Shown piece after piece: positions 51,208-60,217 of a stretch of DNA of 64,000 nucleotides. The notes under the pieces are model-generated. The model was not told the origin of the DNA. It was given only the letters and a program-made list of their open reading frames with translations, and searched no databases. The first letter of the stretch is position 1. Each line of letters starts with the position of its first letter. The DNA comes from Actinomycetes bacterium. Its GTDB lineage: Bacteria; Actinomycetota; Actinomycetes; Actinomycetales; Microbacteriaceae. A program made the translations under genes and the position numbers. The stretch lies in the NCBI GenBank assembly GCA_023436775.1, contig JAEZHW010000006.1, positions 1 through 64,000 on the forward strand. Direction: 5' to 3'.

Positions 51208-51293
51208 CTGTCCGGCCCTGCTCGGACCGGCCGGAACGGCGGGTCCCGTGCCGCAGGCGGCACGCGGTGCGCGCATTACCGCTCCGACCAAGA

Positions 51294-52196
51294 TCAGCAG
51301 TGGGCAGCTTCGGCTGCCGCCAGCGGGCGATACTCAGCCGCGGGCAAACCGGGCACGCTCACCCGGGCGGCATACACGGCCCCGTCGGCCGCGGTCGGCG
51401 ACGCGAGACCGGCCCGCGCCGTGGTGATGAAGAGCGTCTGCAGGTCCTCACCGCCGAGCGCGGGCGCCGTGCTCAGCGGCGCCGGGACCCGCACCTGCTC
51501 GATCACGCGCGCGTCCAGGTCGAGCCGCTGCACCAGTCCCTCGTCCCAGAGTGCGATCCAGACCGCATCCTCGCGATCGAAGACCATGCCGTCCGGGGTC
51601 CGAGCGTCCATATCGCCGAAGTCGGCCTCGTCGATTGGGTTGCCCGCCTCGTCCAGGGTGAATCGGCGGAGCCTCGGCGCCTGCGAGTCGGCCAGCAGCA
51701 TGGTGCGGCCGTCGCCACTGAACGCGGGGCCGTTCGGGATGGTCAGGTGACTGACCACGCGATGCAGGCTGCCGTCACGGTCGACTCGCCAGAGCGCGCC
51801 AGCCCCATGCTCGGCGCTGACAGCCATGGTGGTGAACCAGAAGCGTCCGGCCGGGTCTGCGACGGCGTCGTTCACGCGCAGCGCACGGCCCTGCGGGTCG
51901 GGGATGCGGTGCAGCCAGTGCAGGCTCGCGCGTCCGTCGACGGTGGGGGCGAGCACCGCCACGCCATCGCCGACGGCCGCGATCAGCTTGCCAGCGCGCC
52001 CGCGAATCGGGGCGACGCCGCCCAGCGGCAGCCCATTCGTGGCGAGCACCGGCTCGAGGTCGGTCAGGTCTGGCGTGGTTCGGTACAGCCGACCGTTCGG
52101 AATGTCGACGACCCAGAGTCGCTGCCCGAACCAGCGGGGTCCCTCACCGAGGGTGAACTCGGTGGCAAACCGAACGGTGGCGTCATGGGTCAGCAT
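51294..52196 (-). CDS. SMP-30/gluconolactonase-family protein
   Basis: About 300 residues, six-bladed beta-propeller. L-G-E-G-P-R-W (metal Glu), L-Y-R-T-T-P, the N-D-A-V-A-D-P-A-G-R-F-W-F-T-T-M segment with the metal Asn and Asp, I-P-N-G-P-A-F-S, and P-D-G-M-V-F-D-R-E-D-A-V-W-I-A-L. Calcium- or zinc-dependent lactonase; substrate unknown. ATG 52196 has GAGGAG with good spacing and is preferred over the frame start at 52223. Divergent from the MFS gene. Confidence 0.92.
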   Translation of the reverse strand: MLTHDATVRFATEFTLGEGPRWFGQRLWVVDIPNGRLYRTTPDLTDLEPVLATNGLPLGGVAPIRGRAGKLIAAVGDGVAVLAPTVDGRASLHWLHRIPDPQGRALRVNDAVADPAGRFWFTTMAVSAEHGAGALWRVDRDGSLHRVVSHLTIPNGPAFSGDGRTMLLADSQAPRLRRFTLDEAGNPIDEADFGDMDARTPDGMVFDREDAVWIALWDEGLVQRLDLDARVIEQVRVPAPLSTAPALGGEDLQTLFITTARAGLASPTAADGAVYAARVSVPGLPAAEYRPLAAAEAAHC

Positions 52197-52268
52197 CTGG
52201 GTCTCCTCGGGTCGCACAGACACCGCCCGAGCCTAGCCCGCCTCGGGGTGGCGTGTGAAGATGAACTG

Positions 52269-53585
52269 GTGGCAGCAAAGCAGGGGTTCAGTCTGAGCGC
52301 GATCGCCGTGCCGGTCTACTTCCCCGGTCTGATGTTCTCCCTCGGACAGAATGCGTACACCCCGGTGCTGCCGGCGATCGCGATCTTGCTCGGCGCCGAC
52401 CTGGCACAGGCGGGTCTCGTCTCGGCCATCTCGATGGTTGGCACCCTGATCGGCGACCTCCCGGCGGGGGTCGCGGTGCAGCGCTTCGGCGAGCGCCTGA
52501 GTATGATCGGCGCCGCGATCCTGGCCACCGTGGGCGTCACGCTGGCGCTGCTCGCGCCGAACGTCTTCGTGCTCGCAGCCGGAGTCCTGATCATGGGCTT
52601 CGCCACAAGCGTGTTCTTCCTGGCGCGCCAATCGTTCATGTCGCTGGCGGTGCCACGGTCCCATCGGGCGCGCGCGATGAGCATGATGGGCGGGGTCTTC
52701 CGGGCTGGCAGCGCCACCGGCCCCTTCATCGGCGCTGCAATCATTGGCATCACCGGCGAGGTCCAATCCGTGTTCCTGGTCACCATCGCCGCGAACCTGG
52801 TCACCCTCGCCTTCGTGTGGTTCGTCCCGGACCTCGAGGTACCGACGGTGACCGGCGAGCTGGAACTGACGAAGGCGGAACGCTCGGTGCTGCGCACCTT
52901 CCACCAGCACCGGCACATGATGCTGACGATCGGGCTGGGCTCGGCGATTCTGAGCGCGATCCGCACCAGCCGGAACGTGATCATGCCACTGTGGGCCGTC
53001 ACCTTGGACGTATCGCCAGCGACCACCTCGTTCATTATTGGGCTCTCGGCGGTGCTCGAACTTGCCCTGTTCGCCATGGGCGGCTGGATGATGGACCGCT
53101 ACGGCCGGGTGCGGGTGGTGGTCCCCGTGACGGGCGGGCTCACACTCGTGCATGCCGCCATCTTCGTTGTGGACGATTTGCCGCAGCACTTGCTGTGGCT
53201 ATCGGTGATTTCGCTCGGAATGGCGCTGGCCAACGGTCTCGGCTCGGGCATCCTGATGACCCTCGCTGCCGACGCTGCGCCCCGCCGCTCCCCCGCGCGC
53301 TTTCTGGCAGCCTTCAACCTGCTCAAGAGCGCTGGTCAGGCTGCGGCCCCGGTCTGGATCGCTGGCTTCACAGCATGGCTGTCCGTCGGCGCAGCGGCCC
53401 TGGTCACTGCTGGTATCGGTGTGATCGGCACGGCGCTGCTGTGGATGTACATTCCGAAGTTGCTGCCAGAAGTGGCCCGCGGCAACAGCATGGCGCCGAC
53501 CACCCCGATACCGGTGATCGTCCCCAAGGTCCAGGCCGAGTTCGAGCCGAAGTCCGGGCTGACGGCCACCACGGAAAGCGATTAG
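52269..53585 (+). CDS. MFS transporter
   Basis: About 438 residues, 12 predicted helices. G-Q-N-A-Y-T-P-V-L-P in helix 1, loop 2-3 block G-V-A-V-Q-R-F-G-E-R-L-S, and R-A-R-A-M-S-M-M-G-G-V-F-R-A-G-S-A-T-G-P-F-I-G in helices 4-5. The start is unclear: GTG at 52269 just before the first helix is the best choice, since the frame upstream overlaps the divergent lactonase. The C-terminal tail is hydrophilic. Substrate unknown. Confidence 0.85.
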   Translation: MAAKQGFSLSAIAVPVYFPGLMFSLGQNAYTPVLPAIAILLGADLAQAGLVSAISMVGTLIGDLPAGVAVQRFGERLSMIGAAILATVGVTLALLAPNVFVLAAGVLIMGFATSVFFLARQSFMSLAVPRSHRARAMSMMGGVFRAGSATGPFIGAAIIGITGEVQSVFLVTIAANLVTLAFVWFVPDLEVPTVTGELELTKAERSVLRTFHQHRHMMLTIGLGSAILSAIRTSRNVIMPLWAVTLDVSPATTSFIIGLSAVLELALFAMGGWMMDRYGRVRVVVPVTGGLTLVHAAIFVVDDLPQHLLWLSVISLGMALANGLGSGILMTLAADAAPRRSPARFLAAFNLLKSAGQAAAPVWIAGFTAWLSVGAAALVTAGIGVIGTALLWMYIPKLLPEVARGNSMAPTTPIPVIVPKVQAEFEPKSGLTATTESD

Positions 53586-53677
53586 TTCCGGCCTATTGTC
53601 GGGATTCGGGTCGACTGGCAGCATAGTGACGATGTCCCGGATTTCGGGCTCGCTTGCCTCGCCACGAGGAGTCGGTC

Positions 53678-55612
53678 ATGACGGTCCGTACCAGGTCCCG
53701 GAAGTTCCGCGCGCTGTCCCTGCTGACTGCATTCGCCCTTGCTGGGTGTGGGCTCCTGCCGCAGGTGGACCCACCGACGACGACCGGCCGCAGCGGCGAG
53801 GTGACCGTGCCAGTGATGCTGGTCGCCGGCAGCGAGGGGCGGATCGGCTCGCTGCGCGTCATCGCCAGCCCGCGCACGGATGGCCAACTCATGGTGGCCA
53901 TCTCGGGCGACGAAGTGGCGGGCGTGCAGTCCATGTTCGAGGGCGCGATCTGGGTGGCCACGACGCTGGCGACGCTGGTGACCGGCAACAACCTCAGCCA
54001 GGACTTCCGCTTTGAGTACAAGGGCCTGGTGGATGGTCCGAGCGCCGGCGGCGTGACGACGGTGGCTGTGCTCAGCCTGATCCTCGGTGATGAGATCCTG
54101 CCGAACGTGGCGATGACGGGCACGATTACCCCCACCGGCACCATCGGCCTGGTCGGCGGCATCCCCGAGAAGGTCACCGCCCTGGCCGCGAGCGATGTGT
54201 ACACGAAGGCGCTGATTCCGCCGGGAACGTCGATGTCACCCAACACCCGGGGCGAAGTCGTGGATGTGGTGGCGATCGGGGCTGCTGGCGGTCTTGAGGT
54301 GGTGGAGGTTCGCGACATCACCGAGGCGTATCTGCACATGACGGGTACCCCGATGCCGACCCCCACCTCGATCGACATCCCGACGCAGACCGCGGCCTCG
54401 GTCGGCAAGTTACAGGACGGCCTGCGGCAGCAGTACGCCGAGTTTCAGGCCGCCGAGGCCCGGTTCCTTGCGCTGATGCCGAACATCCGCGAGATCGGCA
54501 ACGAGATCTACCTCGATGCTCGCCGCTCGCTGCAGAAGGCCAGTGACCTCTGGGATCGGGGCCACTACGGCGGCGCGCTGGTCGGCATGATCAATGCCAA
54601 CGGCATCATGGGCGCCACCGCAGACACCTTCGAGCTGCTGCAACGCAGCCTGGTCGAGGGGACGAACCTCGTGGCGACCCGCTTCGAGGAAGTCGGCCAG
54701 ATCGAGAGGAAGTATGGCGCTTACCTGGAAGAGCTGGGTGCATACCAGGTCGAAAACTTGGCTGACGCCGAGGCGCTGATCACCTCCTATGGCTCATCCT
54801 TTGATGGCTACACGATGCTGTGGTACGCGAGCCAGCAGTACGGCACGCTGCGACAGGCTGCGGCCGAGGGCCAGTTCGCGACCGAACTGGATTTCGTCTC
54901 GAAGGCAGTCATCCCGCTCCTCTTCCTGGAGGTCGCGGAGGCACAGCTCGGCATGTCGGAACTCATCTTCGAGGTGGGTACCGGCCTGGATGCACCTGCG
55001 ATTGACCCCGAGGCGGACCTGCCCGCGATCGCGGCCTTCTTTAGCCGCGCTGCCGAAGCGAATTTGAACGCGCTCGAGGCGAACGTGGTGGCGCAGATCG
55101 CCGAGCAGCGCGGCGAGCCAGTCGAGAAGACGTGGCAGCTCCTCACTGAGCGTGACCTCTTGGTGATGCTGTCGCGGTCTTCGCGTGGCGTGTATCAGAC
55201 CTTCATCGCCCCGAACTTCAGCGCGGAGAACCCGAACAGCGCGTATGCGCAGATGGGCTATGCCTGGCAGAACTTCACGCGCAACACCGGCCTGGTGGAG
55301 AAGTACGAACACAACGGCGTGCTGCGGGGCGAAGATATGGCGCTGATCGATGTGCGCTCGCAGGAGGCGCTGACGCATTCGCTGGACTTCTCGCGTAGCC
55401 AGTTGGCGCTGTCGCTAGAGCCACTAGTGGCGCACGGCTACTCCCCCGCGCTGCTCATCGCCGTGTTCGAGTCGGCCGGCTACGACCGCGACTCGAGTTC
55501 ACTGGATGACCGCTTCACCGCGATCGAGGACAGCAACGGCGCCTTCGCCATGGCCCGCATCCTCGCCTACCTCGGCGGCTTCCCCACCGAGGGGTTCCGC
55601 ACGATCAAATAG
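53678..55612 (+). CDS. Lipoprotein with Lon-type (S16) protease domain
   Basis: About 644 residues. Lipobox A-L-A-G-C at Cys-24. Residues ~40-215 match a Lon proteolytic domain: V-P-V-M-L-V-A, D-G-P-S-A-G-G with nucleophile Ser-122, M-T-G-T-I-T-P-T-G-T-I, and G-G-I-P-E-K with Lys-165. The Ser-Lys gap is 43, the same as in E. coli Lon. There is no ATPase domain. A ~420-residue helical region follows. This recalls archaeal secreted S16 proteins (COG1750-like). GAGGAG lies before ATG 53678. Function unknown; the domain should lie outside the membrane. Confidence 0.85.
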   Translation: MTVRTRSRKFRALSLLTAFALAGCGLLPQVDPPTTTGRSGEVTVPVMLVAGSEGRIGSLRVIASPRTDGQLMVAISGDEVAGVQSMFEGAIWVATTLATLVTGNNLSQDFRFEYKGLVDGPSAGGVTTVAVLSLILGDEILPNVAMTGTITPTGTIGLVGGIPEKVTALAASDVYTKALIPPGTSMSPNTRGEVVDVVAIGAAGGLEVVEVRDITEAYLHMTGTPMPTPTSIDIPTQTAASVGKLQDGLRQQYAEFQAAEARFLALMPNIREIGNEIYLDARRSLQKASDLWDRGHYGGALVGMINANGIMGATADTFELLQRSLVEGTNLVATRFEEVGQIERKYGAYLEELGAYQVENLADAEALITSYGSSFDGYTMLWYASQQYGTLRQAAAEGQFATELDFVSKAVIPLLFLEVAEAQLGMSELIFEVGTGLDAPAIDPEADLPAIAAFFSRAAEANLNALEANVVAQIAEQRGEPVEKTWQLLTERDLLVMLSRSSRGVYQTFIAPNFSAENPNSAYAQMGYAWQNFTRNTGLVEKYEHNGVLRGEDMALIDVRSQEALTHSLDFSRSQLALSLEPLVAHGYSPALLIAVFESAGYDRDSSSLDDRFTAIEDSNGAFAMARILAYLGGFPTEGFRTIK

Positions 55613-55618
55613 CTGGGG

Positions 55619-56080
55619 CTAGTCGAAGACGGTTCGCGCGCGTGCCGTGACGGTGATCGGGATGCCGTCGGGCAAGAGTGGACTGATGATCGGCGGCCGC
55701 CACACTGCCTGCACCGTCACTTCGGCGCTGCGCCCATCCGGCGTGCGAGCAGCGACCAGAACAAAACCGTCGAGGCGGTCCGTCCTCGTCGCGGCCAGAT
55801 GCCGTGCCGCGGCGCGCTGCACGAGCCCGTTCGTGAGTCGCGCCGAAACTTGCCCGTTGCGAACCTGTACGTCGCCGAGTTCGAAGGATTCGGCAGCCGC
55901 CAGGGCGGCGCCGTCGGCGGCGGTAAAGAGTTGTTTCCGGAGTTGATAGGCCGCGGTCGCGCCGGCGACCACTGCGATCACGAGTAGGCCAACGATCACC
56001 CCGCCCAGCACCATCGGCAGTATGGAGCCACGATCATCCTCGCGCAGTTGGCGTAAGCGAGTCAGCCAGAACGCCGTCAA
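55619..56080 (-). CDS. TadG-like pilus-assembly protein
   Basis: About 153 residues. Short N-terminus, D-D-R-G-S-I-L-P-M-V-L (prepilin-like cleavage area) followed by one long hydrophobic helix (G-G-V-I-V-G-L-L-V-I-A-V-V-A-G-A), then A-A-D-G-A-A-L-A-A-A-E, the TadE/TadG pseudopilin block. TTG at 56080 overlaps the previous stop (TTGA) and has GGAGGG 5 nt upstream, so I choose it over the longer frame. Last gene of the tad run. Confidence 0.82.
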   Translation of the reverse strand: MTAFWLTRLRQLREDDRGSILPMVLGGVIVGLLVIAVVAGATAAYQLRKQLFTAADGAALAAAESFELGDVQVRNGQVSARLTNGLVQRAAARHLAATRTDRLDGFVLVAARTPDGRSAEVTVQAVWRPPIISPLLPDGIPITVTARARTVFD

Positions 56081-56502
56081 CGTCGCCCTCCGAACCGTGA
56101 GACCGGCTGAGTTGCCTCGGCCCGCAACGTTGCGACCGAAATAGAATCGAGCAAGGGCACGAATGGCAAGGTTGCGTCGTATCGGAGAGCCACGGTCACT
56201 GTCCCGGTCGGATACAAGCAGTTCGTTGGTCGAGGAGCGCACTGGACCGACACGTGGAGCTTGGACCGGTCTAGTCCATGGTCCGCCGCCACCACACCCA
56301 CGACCGCTTCCACTCGGCGCTGGGCCTGGGCCTCGCTGCTCGCGCGCACGTAGACGCGTGCTGCTTGCCGAGCCGCGCCCTCCACCCCGAGCGCAGCCGA
56401 CTGCACGACGCTGACCGCCACCACCAGGTAGACCAGCGGAATGAGCAGCAGCACCGCGGCGCTGAGGAATTCGATCGAGGCGGAGCCTTGGTCGTCACGC
56501 AT
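56077..56502 (-). CDS. TadE/TadF-like pseudopilin
   Basis: About 141 residues. D-D-Q-G-S-A-S-I-E-F-L-S-A-A-V-L-L-L-I-P-L-V-Y-L is the TadE-type start: G-S before a Glu at position 5 of a hydrophobic helix, then V-E-G-A-A-R-Q-A-A-R. Two Cys (V-Q-C, N-C-L) may form a disulfide. ATG 56502 has GAGGT 6 nt upstream; the earlier frame start overlaps the neighbouring gene. Confidence 0.84.
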   Translation of the reverse strand: MRDDQGSASIEFLSAAVLLLIPLVYLVVAVSVVQSAALGVEGAARQAARVYVRASSEAQAQRRVEAVVGVVAADHGLDRSKLHVSVQCAPRPTNCLYPTGTVTVALRYDATLPFVPLLDSISVATLRAEATQPVSRFGGRR

Positions 56503-56521
56503 GACGTACCTCGTTCGCCGG

Positions 56522-56911
56522 CTAGCCCACTTCTGGTTCGCGCGCCGCACGGCCAGTCACCTCCAACCCGTCTGACACCCCGAATAACCCGATCAATGGC
56601 AGTGGCGCCCGCACGGTCACCTCAATCACCGGGTACCCGGCAAAGGTCGACTGCTTGGCGCTAATGGATTGTCCATAGTGATCACCCAGGGCGGTCACGA
56701 TGAGCTCTCTGGTCAGTGCGATGCCGGAGGCAAGGCTGCTGTCGGCCAACGCGGCATGCCGTGCTCCTTCGGCCGCTGCGTCATGCACCGTGTTCCGCAC
56801 GTGGAGCGCGAGCGCCAACTGCAGGATGCCGATCACTAGCGTCACCAGGAGGACCAACACGAGGAGCGACTCGACCGGAGCCGAGCCGCGATCATCGCGC
56901 CAGATCCGCAC
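56522..56911 (-). CDS. TadE-like pseudopilin
   Basis: 129 residues. D-D-R-G-S-A-P-V-E-S-L-L-V-L-V-L-L-V-T-L-V-I-G-I-L-Q is the prepilin-like block (Glu-5 type), then A-A-A-E-G-A-R-H-A-A, typical of TadE. GTG start, 6 nt after the small pilin-like gene's stop. The C-terminus reads P-L-P-L-I-G-L-F-G-V, as in many TadE proteins. Confidence 0.86.
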   Translation of the reverse strand: MRIWRDDRGSAPVESLLVLVLLVTLVIGILQLALALHVRNTVHDAAAEGARHAALADSSLASGIALTRELIVTALGDHYGQSISAKQSTFAGYPVIEVTVRAPLPLIGLFGVSDGLEVTGRAAREPEVG

Positions 56912-56917
56912 GAGGAC

Positions 56918-57091
56918 TTAGAACCCGGTAACGCGCGAGATTGCCTGAGAGAAGACGTCTGCCAGCAGTGGGCCGGCGAGCGTCCAGATCAGGATGACCA
57001 GGCCGGCAGTCATCAGGGTGATCAGCACCCAACCGGGGACGTCACCGCGATCGTCGCGAAGGGTGTGCAACATACGAAGTCGATTCTTCAT
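56918..57091 (-). CDS. 57-aa Flp pilin-like membrane peptide
   Basis: Very short gene read directly from the sequence: ATG at 57091, stop TAA at 56918. The peptide begins M-K-N-R-L-R-M-L-H-T-L-R and continues D-D-R-G-D-V-P-G-W-V-L-I-T-L-M-T-A-G-L, with one hydrophobic helix and a short tail ending V-T-G-F. The basic N-terminus, the D-R-G junction and the helix resemble the small pilin of actinobacterial Tad loci (DUF4244-like). GAGGG lies just before ATG. It precedes two TadE-like genes. It could be the major pilin or a minor pseudopilin. Confidence 0.8.
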   Translation of the reverse strand: MKNRLRMLHTLRDDRGDVPGWVLITLMTAGLVILIWTLAGPLLADVFSQAISRVTGF

Positions 57092-57130
57092 ACCCTCACC
57101 GTGGCGGAAACCGCCGATGGCCTGCAGCGA

Positions 57131-57139
57131 TTATCCACA
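57131..57139 (+). promoter_or_regulatory. Perfect DnaA box TTATCCACA
   Basis: It lies in the 62-nt gap between tadC and the small pilin gene. A second identical box is at 60268. Confidence 0.45.
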
Positions 57140-57153
57140 GGGACCCTTCGGAC

Positions 57154-58083
57154 TTAGCCGAACCCCATTTGCAGTACGAGCAGCCCAGGAAAGACGGCGA
57201 TCGCGACAGTGGCTGGCAGGATCAAGAACACCAACGGCACGAGCATCGCCACCTCATTGCGGCCAGCGGCTTCCATCAGCGCTTGACGCGACGCCACTCG
57301 CTGATCCGTGGCCTGTGCCTGCAGGGTCTCGGCCAGTGGGCTTCCTCGATCGAGGGCGGCGACGAAGTGGTCCAGCGCACGCTCAAGGGCAGGGTGCCCC
57401 ATTCGCCGAGCCATGGCCCGCAATGCGGTTGCGAGTGGAACACCGGTCGCCACATGTCGGCTCACCACCCCGAGTTCGGCAGCGATGAGTCCACGGCCAA
57501 CCCGAGCGACGCGTCGGATCGCGTCAGGGATCGACTCGCCCGCCGCCACACTGAGCGACAGCAGTTCCAACACGCTGGGCAGCTCGCTGGAGATCTGACG
57601 CACTCGGCGCTCGCCTCGCTGACGCAGTTCGACGTCGCGCAGCACCACGCCAAGAACGAACCCGACCACCGCCGCTGCTACTGACCCCAACCAGCGGTCG
57701 ACGCTGACGCCAGGCACAGTTACGAGCACGCCCAGTGTCGCGCCCAAGAGACCGCAGAGCAAGCGCTGGACTTGATACTCGATGACGCTGCAGCGCACCC
57801 CAGCCAGAGTCAACCTGCGTTCAATGTCCGCCGGCGTCCCCACCGCGGTGGCCAGGCGCCGCACGCCAACAGTCAGCGGGACGCCTACCGTGCCAATCAC
57901 GGGCAGGATGTCGGTTCGCGTCTGGGCAAGGTGCTCGCGCGCAGCAGCATTGACATCCGCCAGTTCCAGCGCCAGGCGGTCAATCAGCGACCGCCGGCGA
58001 AACCTCGGCATGGCAAGCAGCAGCAACCACAGTCCGATACCGAGCGTGCCGCCGAAGGCGACCCCGACTGCGAGCGACGTCAT
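57154..58083 (-). CDS. tadC: Pilus-assembly membrane protein TadC-like
   Basis: About 309 residues, T2SSF domain: S-S-E-L-P-S-V-L-E-L-L-S-L-S-V-A-A-G-E-S-I-P-D-A-I-R-R-V and L-D-H-F-V-A-A-L-D-R-G-S-P-L-A-E-T-L, with helices at both ends (final I-L-P-A-T-V-A-I-A-V-F-P-G). Start overlaps the tadB stop by 4 nt. With TadB it forms the inner-membrane platform of the Tad/Flp pilus. Confidence 0.9.
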   Translation of the reverse strand: MTSLAVGVAFGGTLGIGLWLLLLAMPRFRRRSLIDRLALELADVNAAAREHLAQTRTDILPVIGTVGVPLTVGVRRLATAVGTPADIERRLTLAGVRCSVIEYQVQRLLCGLLGATLGVLVTVPGVSVDRWLGSVAAAVVGFVLGVVLRDVELRQRGERRVRQISSELPSVLELLSLSVAAGESIPDAIRRVARVGRGLIAAELGVVSRHVATGVPLATALRAMARRMGHPALERALDHFVAALDRGSPLAETLQAQATDQRVASRQALMEAAGRNEVAMLVPLVFLILPATVAIAVFPGLLVLQMGFG

Positions 58084-58952
58084 CGCAGCCACCGCTCATC
58101 CTCTGGCAGTCGGCCGAGGAACATCATCAGACGATACGCCACCACGGTAACCCCGAGCGCCGCAATCAGGAGCACCGCACCAGCTGGGCTCCGATACGCT
58201 TCCGCAGCTTCTGGCCTCGTCGACAGGATGACGAGGGTGATCCAAGGGGCGGCCACACCAATCCGAGCCGCATTCACCAACCATGACTGGCGGCCTTCGA
58301 CCTCGGATCGAATGACCTGGTCTTCTCGCAAGCCGCGTGCCAGCGAGTTGATGACGTGCACCAGGTCGGACCCACCGACCTCGCGCGCCATGCGCAGTGA
58401 TTCCATGATCCGATCAGCAGTCGGATCCGCGAGCTGATCTTTGAGGCCATCAATGGCGCTGCTGAAGTGCGCGGTGCGGGCGTGGCGTTGCGCGAAAGTA
58501 CTGAATGCTGGCCGCAACGGCTCCGGGCCGTCGGTGCCGAGACTCGCGAGCGCTTCTGGCAAGGCGGCACCGGACCGAATCGCAGCCACCAGGTGGTCCA
58601 CCGCATCCGGCCAGACCAACCGGAGGCTACGTCGTCGCTGCCGCGCCCGGGCAGACAGCACGGTCCAAGGCAACGCTGAGGCGGCCATCCCGGCCAACAG
58701 CGCCGCCATCGGCACCGCTGTGACAAGGAACGCGGCGGCGGCCGCGATCGCGCCCACCAGCACACTGAGGCCGAGGAACGTGACCGGCTGCACCGATGCA
58801 GCGCCAGCCTGGACTAAACGATCCTGCACCCGCTCGGACCACCGGCGGCCTGCTGTGGGCTGTCCAGTCGTAGGCCAGAGCCACGGAGAGGCCACCAACA
58901 GCAGGCCGGCGGCGAGCAAGGCGCCAAGCCCGATACCCACGATCGCGGTCAT
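58080..58952 (-). CDS. tadB: Pilus-assembly membrane protein TadB-like
   Basis: About 290 residues. Helices at 5-25, near 60-95 and at the C-terminus surround a cytosolic T2SSF domain: W-P-D-A-V-D-H-L-V-A-A-I-R-S-G-A-A-L-P-E-A-L and G-S-D-L-V-H-V-I-N-S-L-A-R-G-L-R-E-D. Start overlaps the tadA stop by 4 nt (ATGA); the frame continues upstream inside tadA only as a shadow. It works with TadA and TadC. Confidence 0.9.
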   Translation of the reverse strand: MTAIVGIGLGALLAAGLLLVASPWLWPTTGQPTAGRRWSERVQDRLVQAGAASVQPVTFLGLSVLVGAIAAAAAFLVTAVPMAALLAGMAASALPWTVLSARARQRRRSLRLVWPDAVDHLVAAIRSGAALPEALASLGTDGPEPLRPAFSTFAQRHARTAHFSSAIDGLKDQLADPTADRIMESLRMAREVGGSDLVHVINSLARGLREDQVIRSEVEGRQSWLVNAARIGVAAPWITLVILSTRPEAAEAYRSPAGAVLLIAALGVTVVAYRLMMFLGRLPEDERWLR

Positions 58953-60217
58953 GGTGACACCGCCCCTCGCGCCGTCGTCCGCACCGCGCCAGGTTGCGCC
59001 GAAGCCTGGTACTTCGTCACGACAGCCAGGTCGGCCAGATCGGTCACTCGAACCGGCGCAGCAATTTCGACCACGTGTCTGCTGCCGTCCGCGCGGCGTA
59101 CACAATGCACGACCAGTCCAATCGTGTCGGTCACCGTGGGCACCGTGAACGTGGTGGAGATGTTGCCGCCAGCCAGCAGCGGCAAGGTGCAGAGCTTCCG
59201 CAACGCGTCTCGGGCGCTGTTGGCGTGGATGGAGCACATTGCGGGCAGTCCGCTGTTCATCGCGATCAGGAGGTCGAGACTCTCGGCTTCGCGAACCTCA
59301 CCGACGATGATCCGGTCCGGGCGCATCCGGAGCGCCTCTTTCACCAGTCGACGCAGCGTCACCTCGCCGCTGCCTTCCAAACTGGCCTGACGGCACTGCA
59401 TCGCCACGGAATCCTCACCGGGCAGGTGTAGTTCGAAGGTTTCCTCGACGGATACCACTCGCTGTCCAGCAGGGACGGCGGCCAGCAGCGCGTTGAGCAT
59501 GGTCGTCTTCCCAGCCTGGGTCGCGCCAGAGACGAGGATGCTCTGCCCGGAGCGGACGGCCTCGGTCAGCAGGTTGGCCGCCTCATCGGTCATTGAGCCA
59601 AGCGCCTGCAGATCGACGAGGCTGCGCAGGCTGGCGTTGAACTTACGAATGTTCACCGAAATGTGGCGTCGGGTGATGTCCGGCAACACCACATGCAAAC
59701 GGCTGCCATCCTCCAGCGAGGCGTCCACGAATGGGCTGGACCGGTCCACCCGGCGCCCGCTGGCATGCAGCATGCGCTCCACCAAGTCGCGCACCTGCTG
59801 CTCGGTCAGCGTCACCGGAATCCGTTCGCTCACGCCCGAGCGAGCGACAAAAATCGCGTCCGGCGCGTTGATCCACACTTCTTCGACGCTTGGGTCATCC
59901 AGCCAAGGCTGCAAGGGGCCAAGGCCGCCGAGCTCGGCGAGGAGACGCCGCAGCGCGGCTCGCTCGTCCATGAGTGGCAACTCTCGGCCGGCGAGGGCGC
60001 GCTCACAGTACCGGCGCAGTTCTTCTTTGGCGACGCGTTCCACCGTCTCGACGGACCAGAGGTCGCCATCCGCCTCACGGTCAAGGCGCAGCCGTACCCG
60101 TGCCGCCAAATCGAGCACGATGACTTCATCGCGCGAAGCGCCTGATGGCACGCCAGATCCCGGCGACCACGCCGCGTCCGCCTGCCCCACCGACGCCCCG
60201 ACCACGCTGCCATTCAT
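58949..60217 (-). CDS. tadA: Tad pilus secretion ATPase (TadA/CpaF)
   Basis: 422 residues. Hexameric ATPase driving pilus assembly. Walker A G-A-T-Q-A-G-K-T-T, D-E-V-W-I-N (N-terminal fold), Asp box V-E-E-T-F-E-L-H, Walker B I-I-V-G-E-V-R, His box S-I-H-A-N-S-A-R-D-A-L. GGAGG lies 7 nt before ATG 60217. First gene of the tadABC-pilin-tadE-tadF-tadG series. No CpaB, secretin or prepilin peptidase gene is seen nearby; actinobacteria lack an outer-membrane secretin. Confidence 0.95.
   Translation of the reverse strand: MNGSVVGASVGQADAAWSPGSGVPSGASRDEVIVLDLAARVRLRLDREADGDLWSVETVERVAKEELRRYCERALAGRELPLMDERAALRRLLAELGGLGPLQPWLDDPSVEEVWINAPDAIFVARSGVSERIPVTLTEQQVRDLVERMLHASGRRVDRSSPFVDASLEDGSRLHVVLPDITRRHISVNIRKFNASLRSLVDLQALGSMTDEAANLLTEAVRSGQSILVSGATQAGKTTMLNALLAAVPAGQRVVSVEETFELHLPGEDSVAMQCRQASLEGSGEVTLRRLVKEALRMRPDRIIVGEVREAESLDLLIAMNSGLPAMCSIHANSARDALRKLCTLPLLAGGNISTTFTVPTVTDTIGLVVHCVRRADGSRHVVEIAAPVRVTDLADLAVVTKYQASAQPGAVRTTARGAVSP

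Noticed and set aside
51267..52268. N-terminal extension of the MFS gene on the plus strand
   Set aside because: It overlaps the SMP-30 family gene on the other strand and reads as an unstructured shadow; the transporter begins at 52269.
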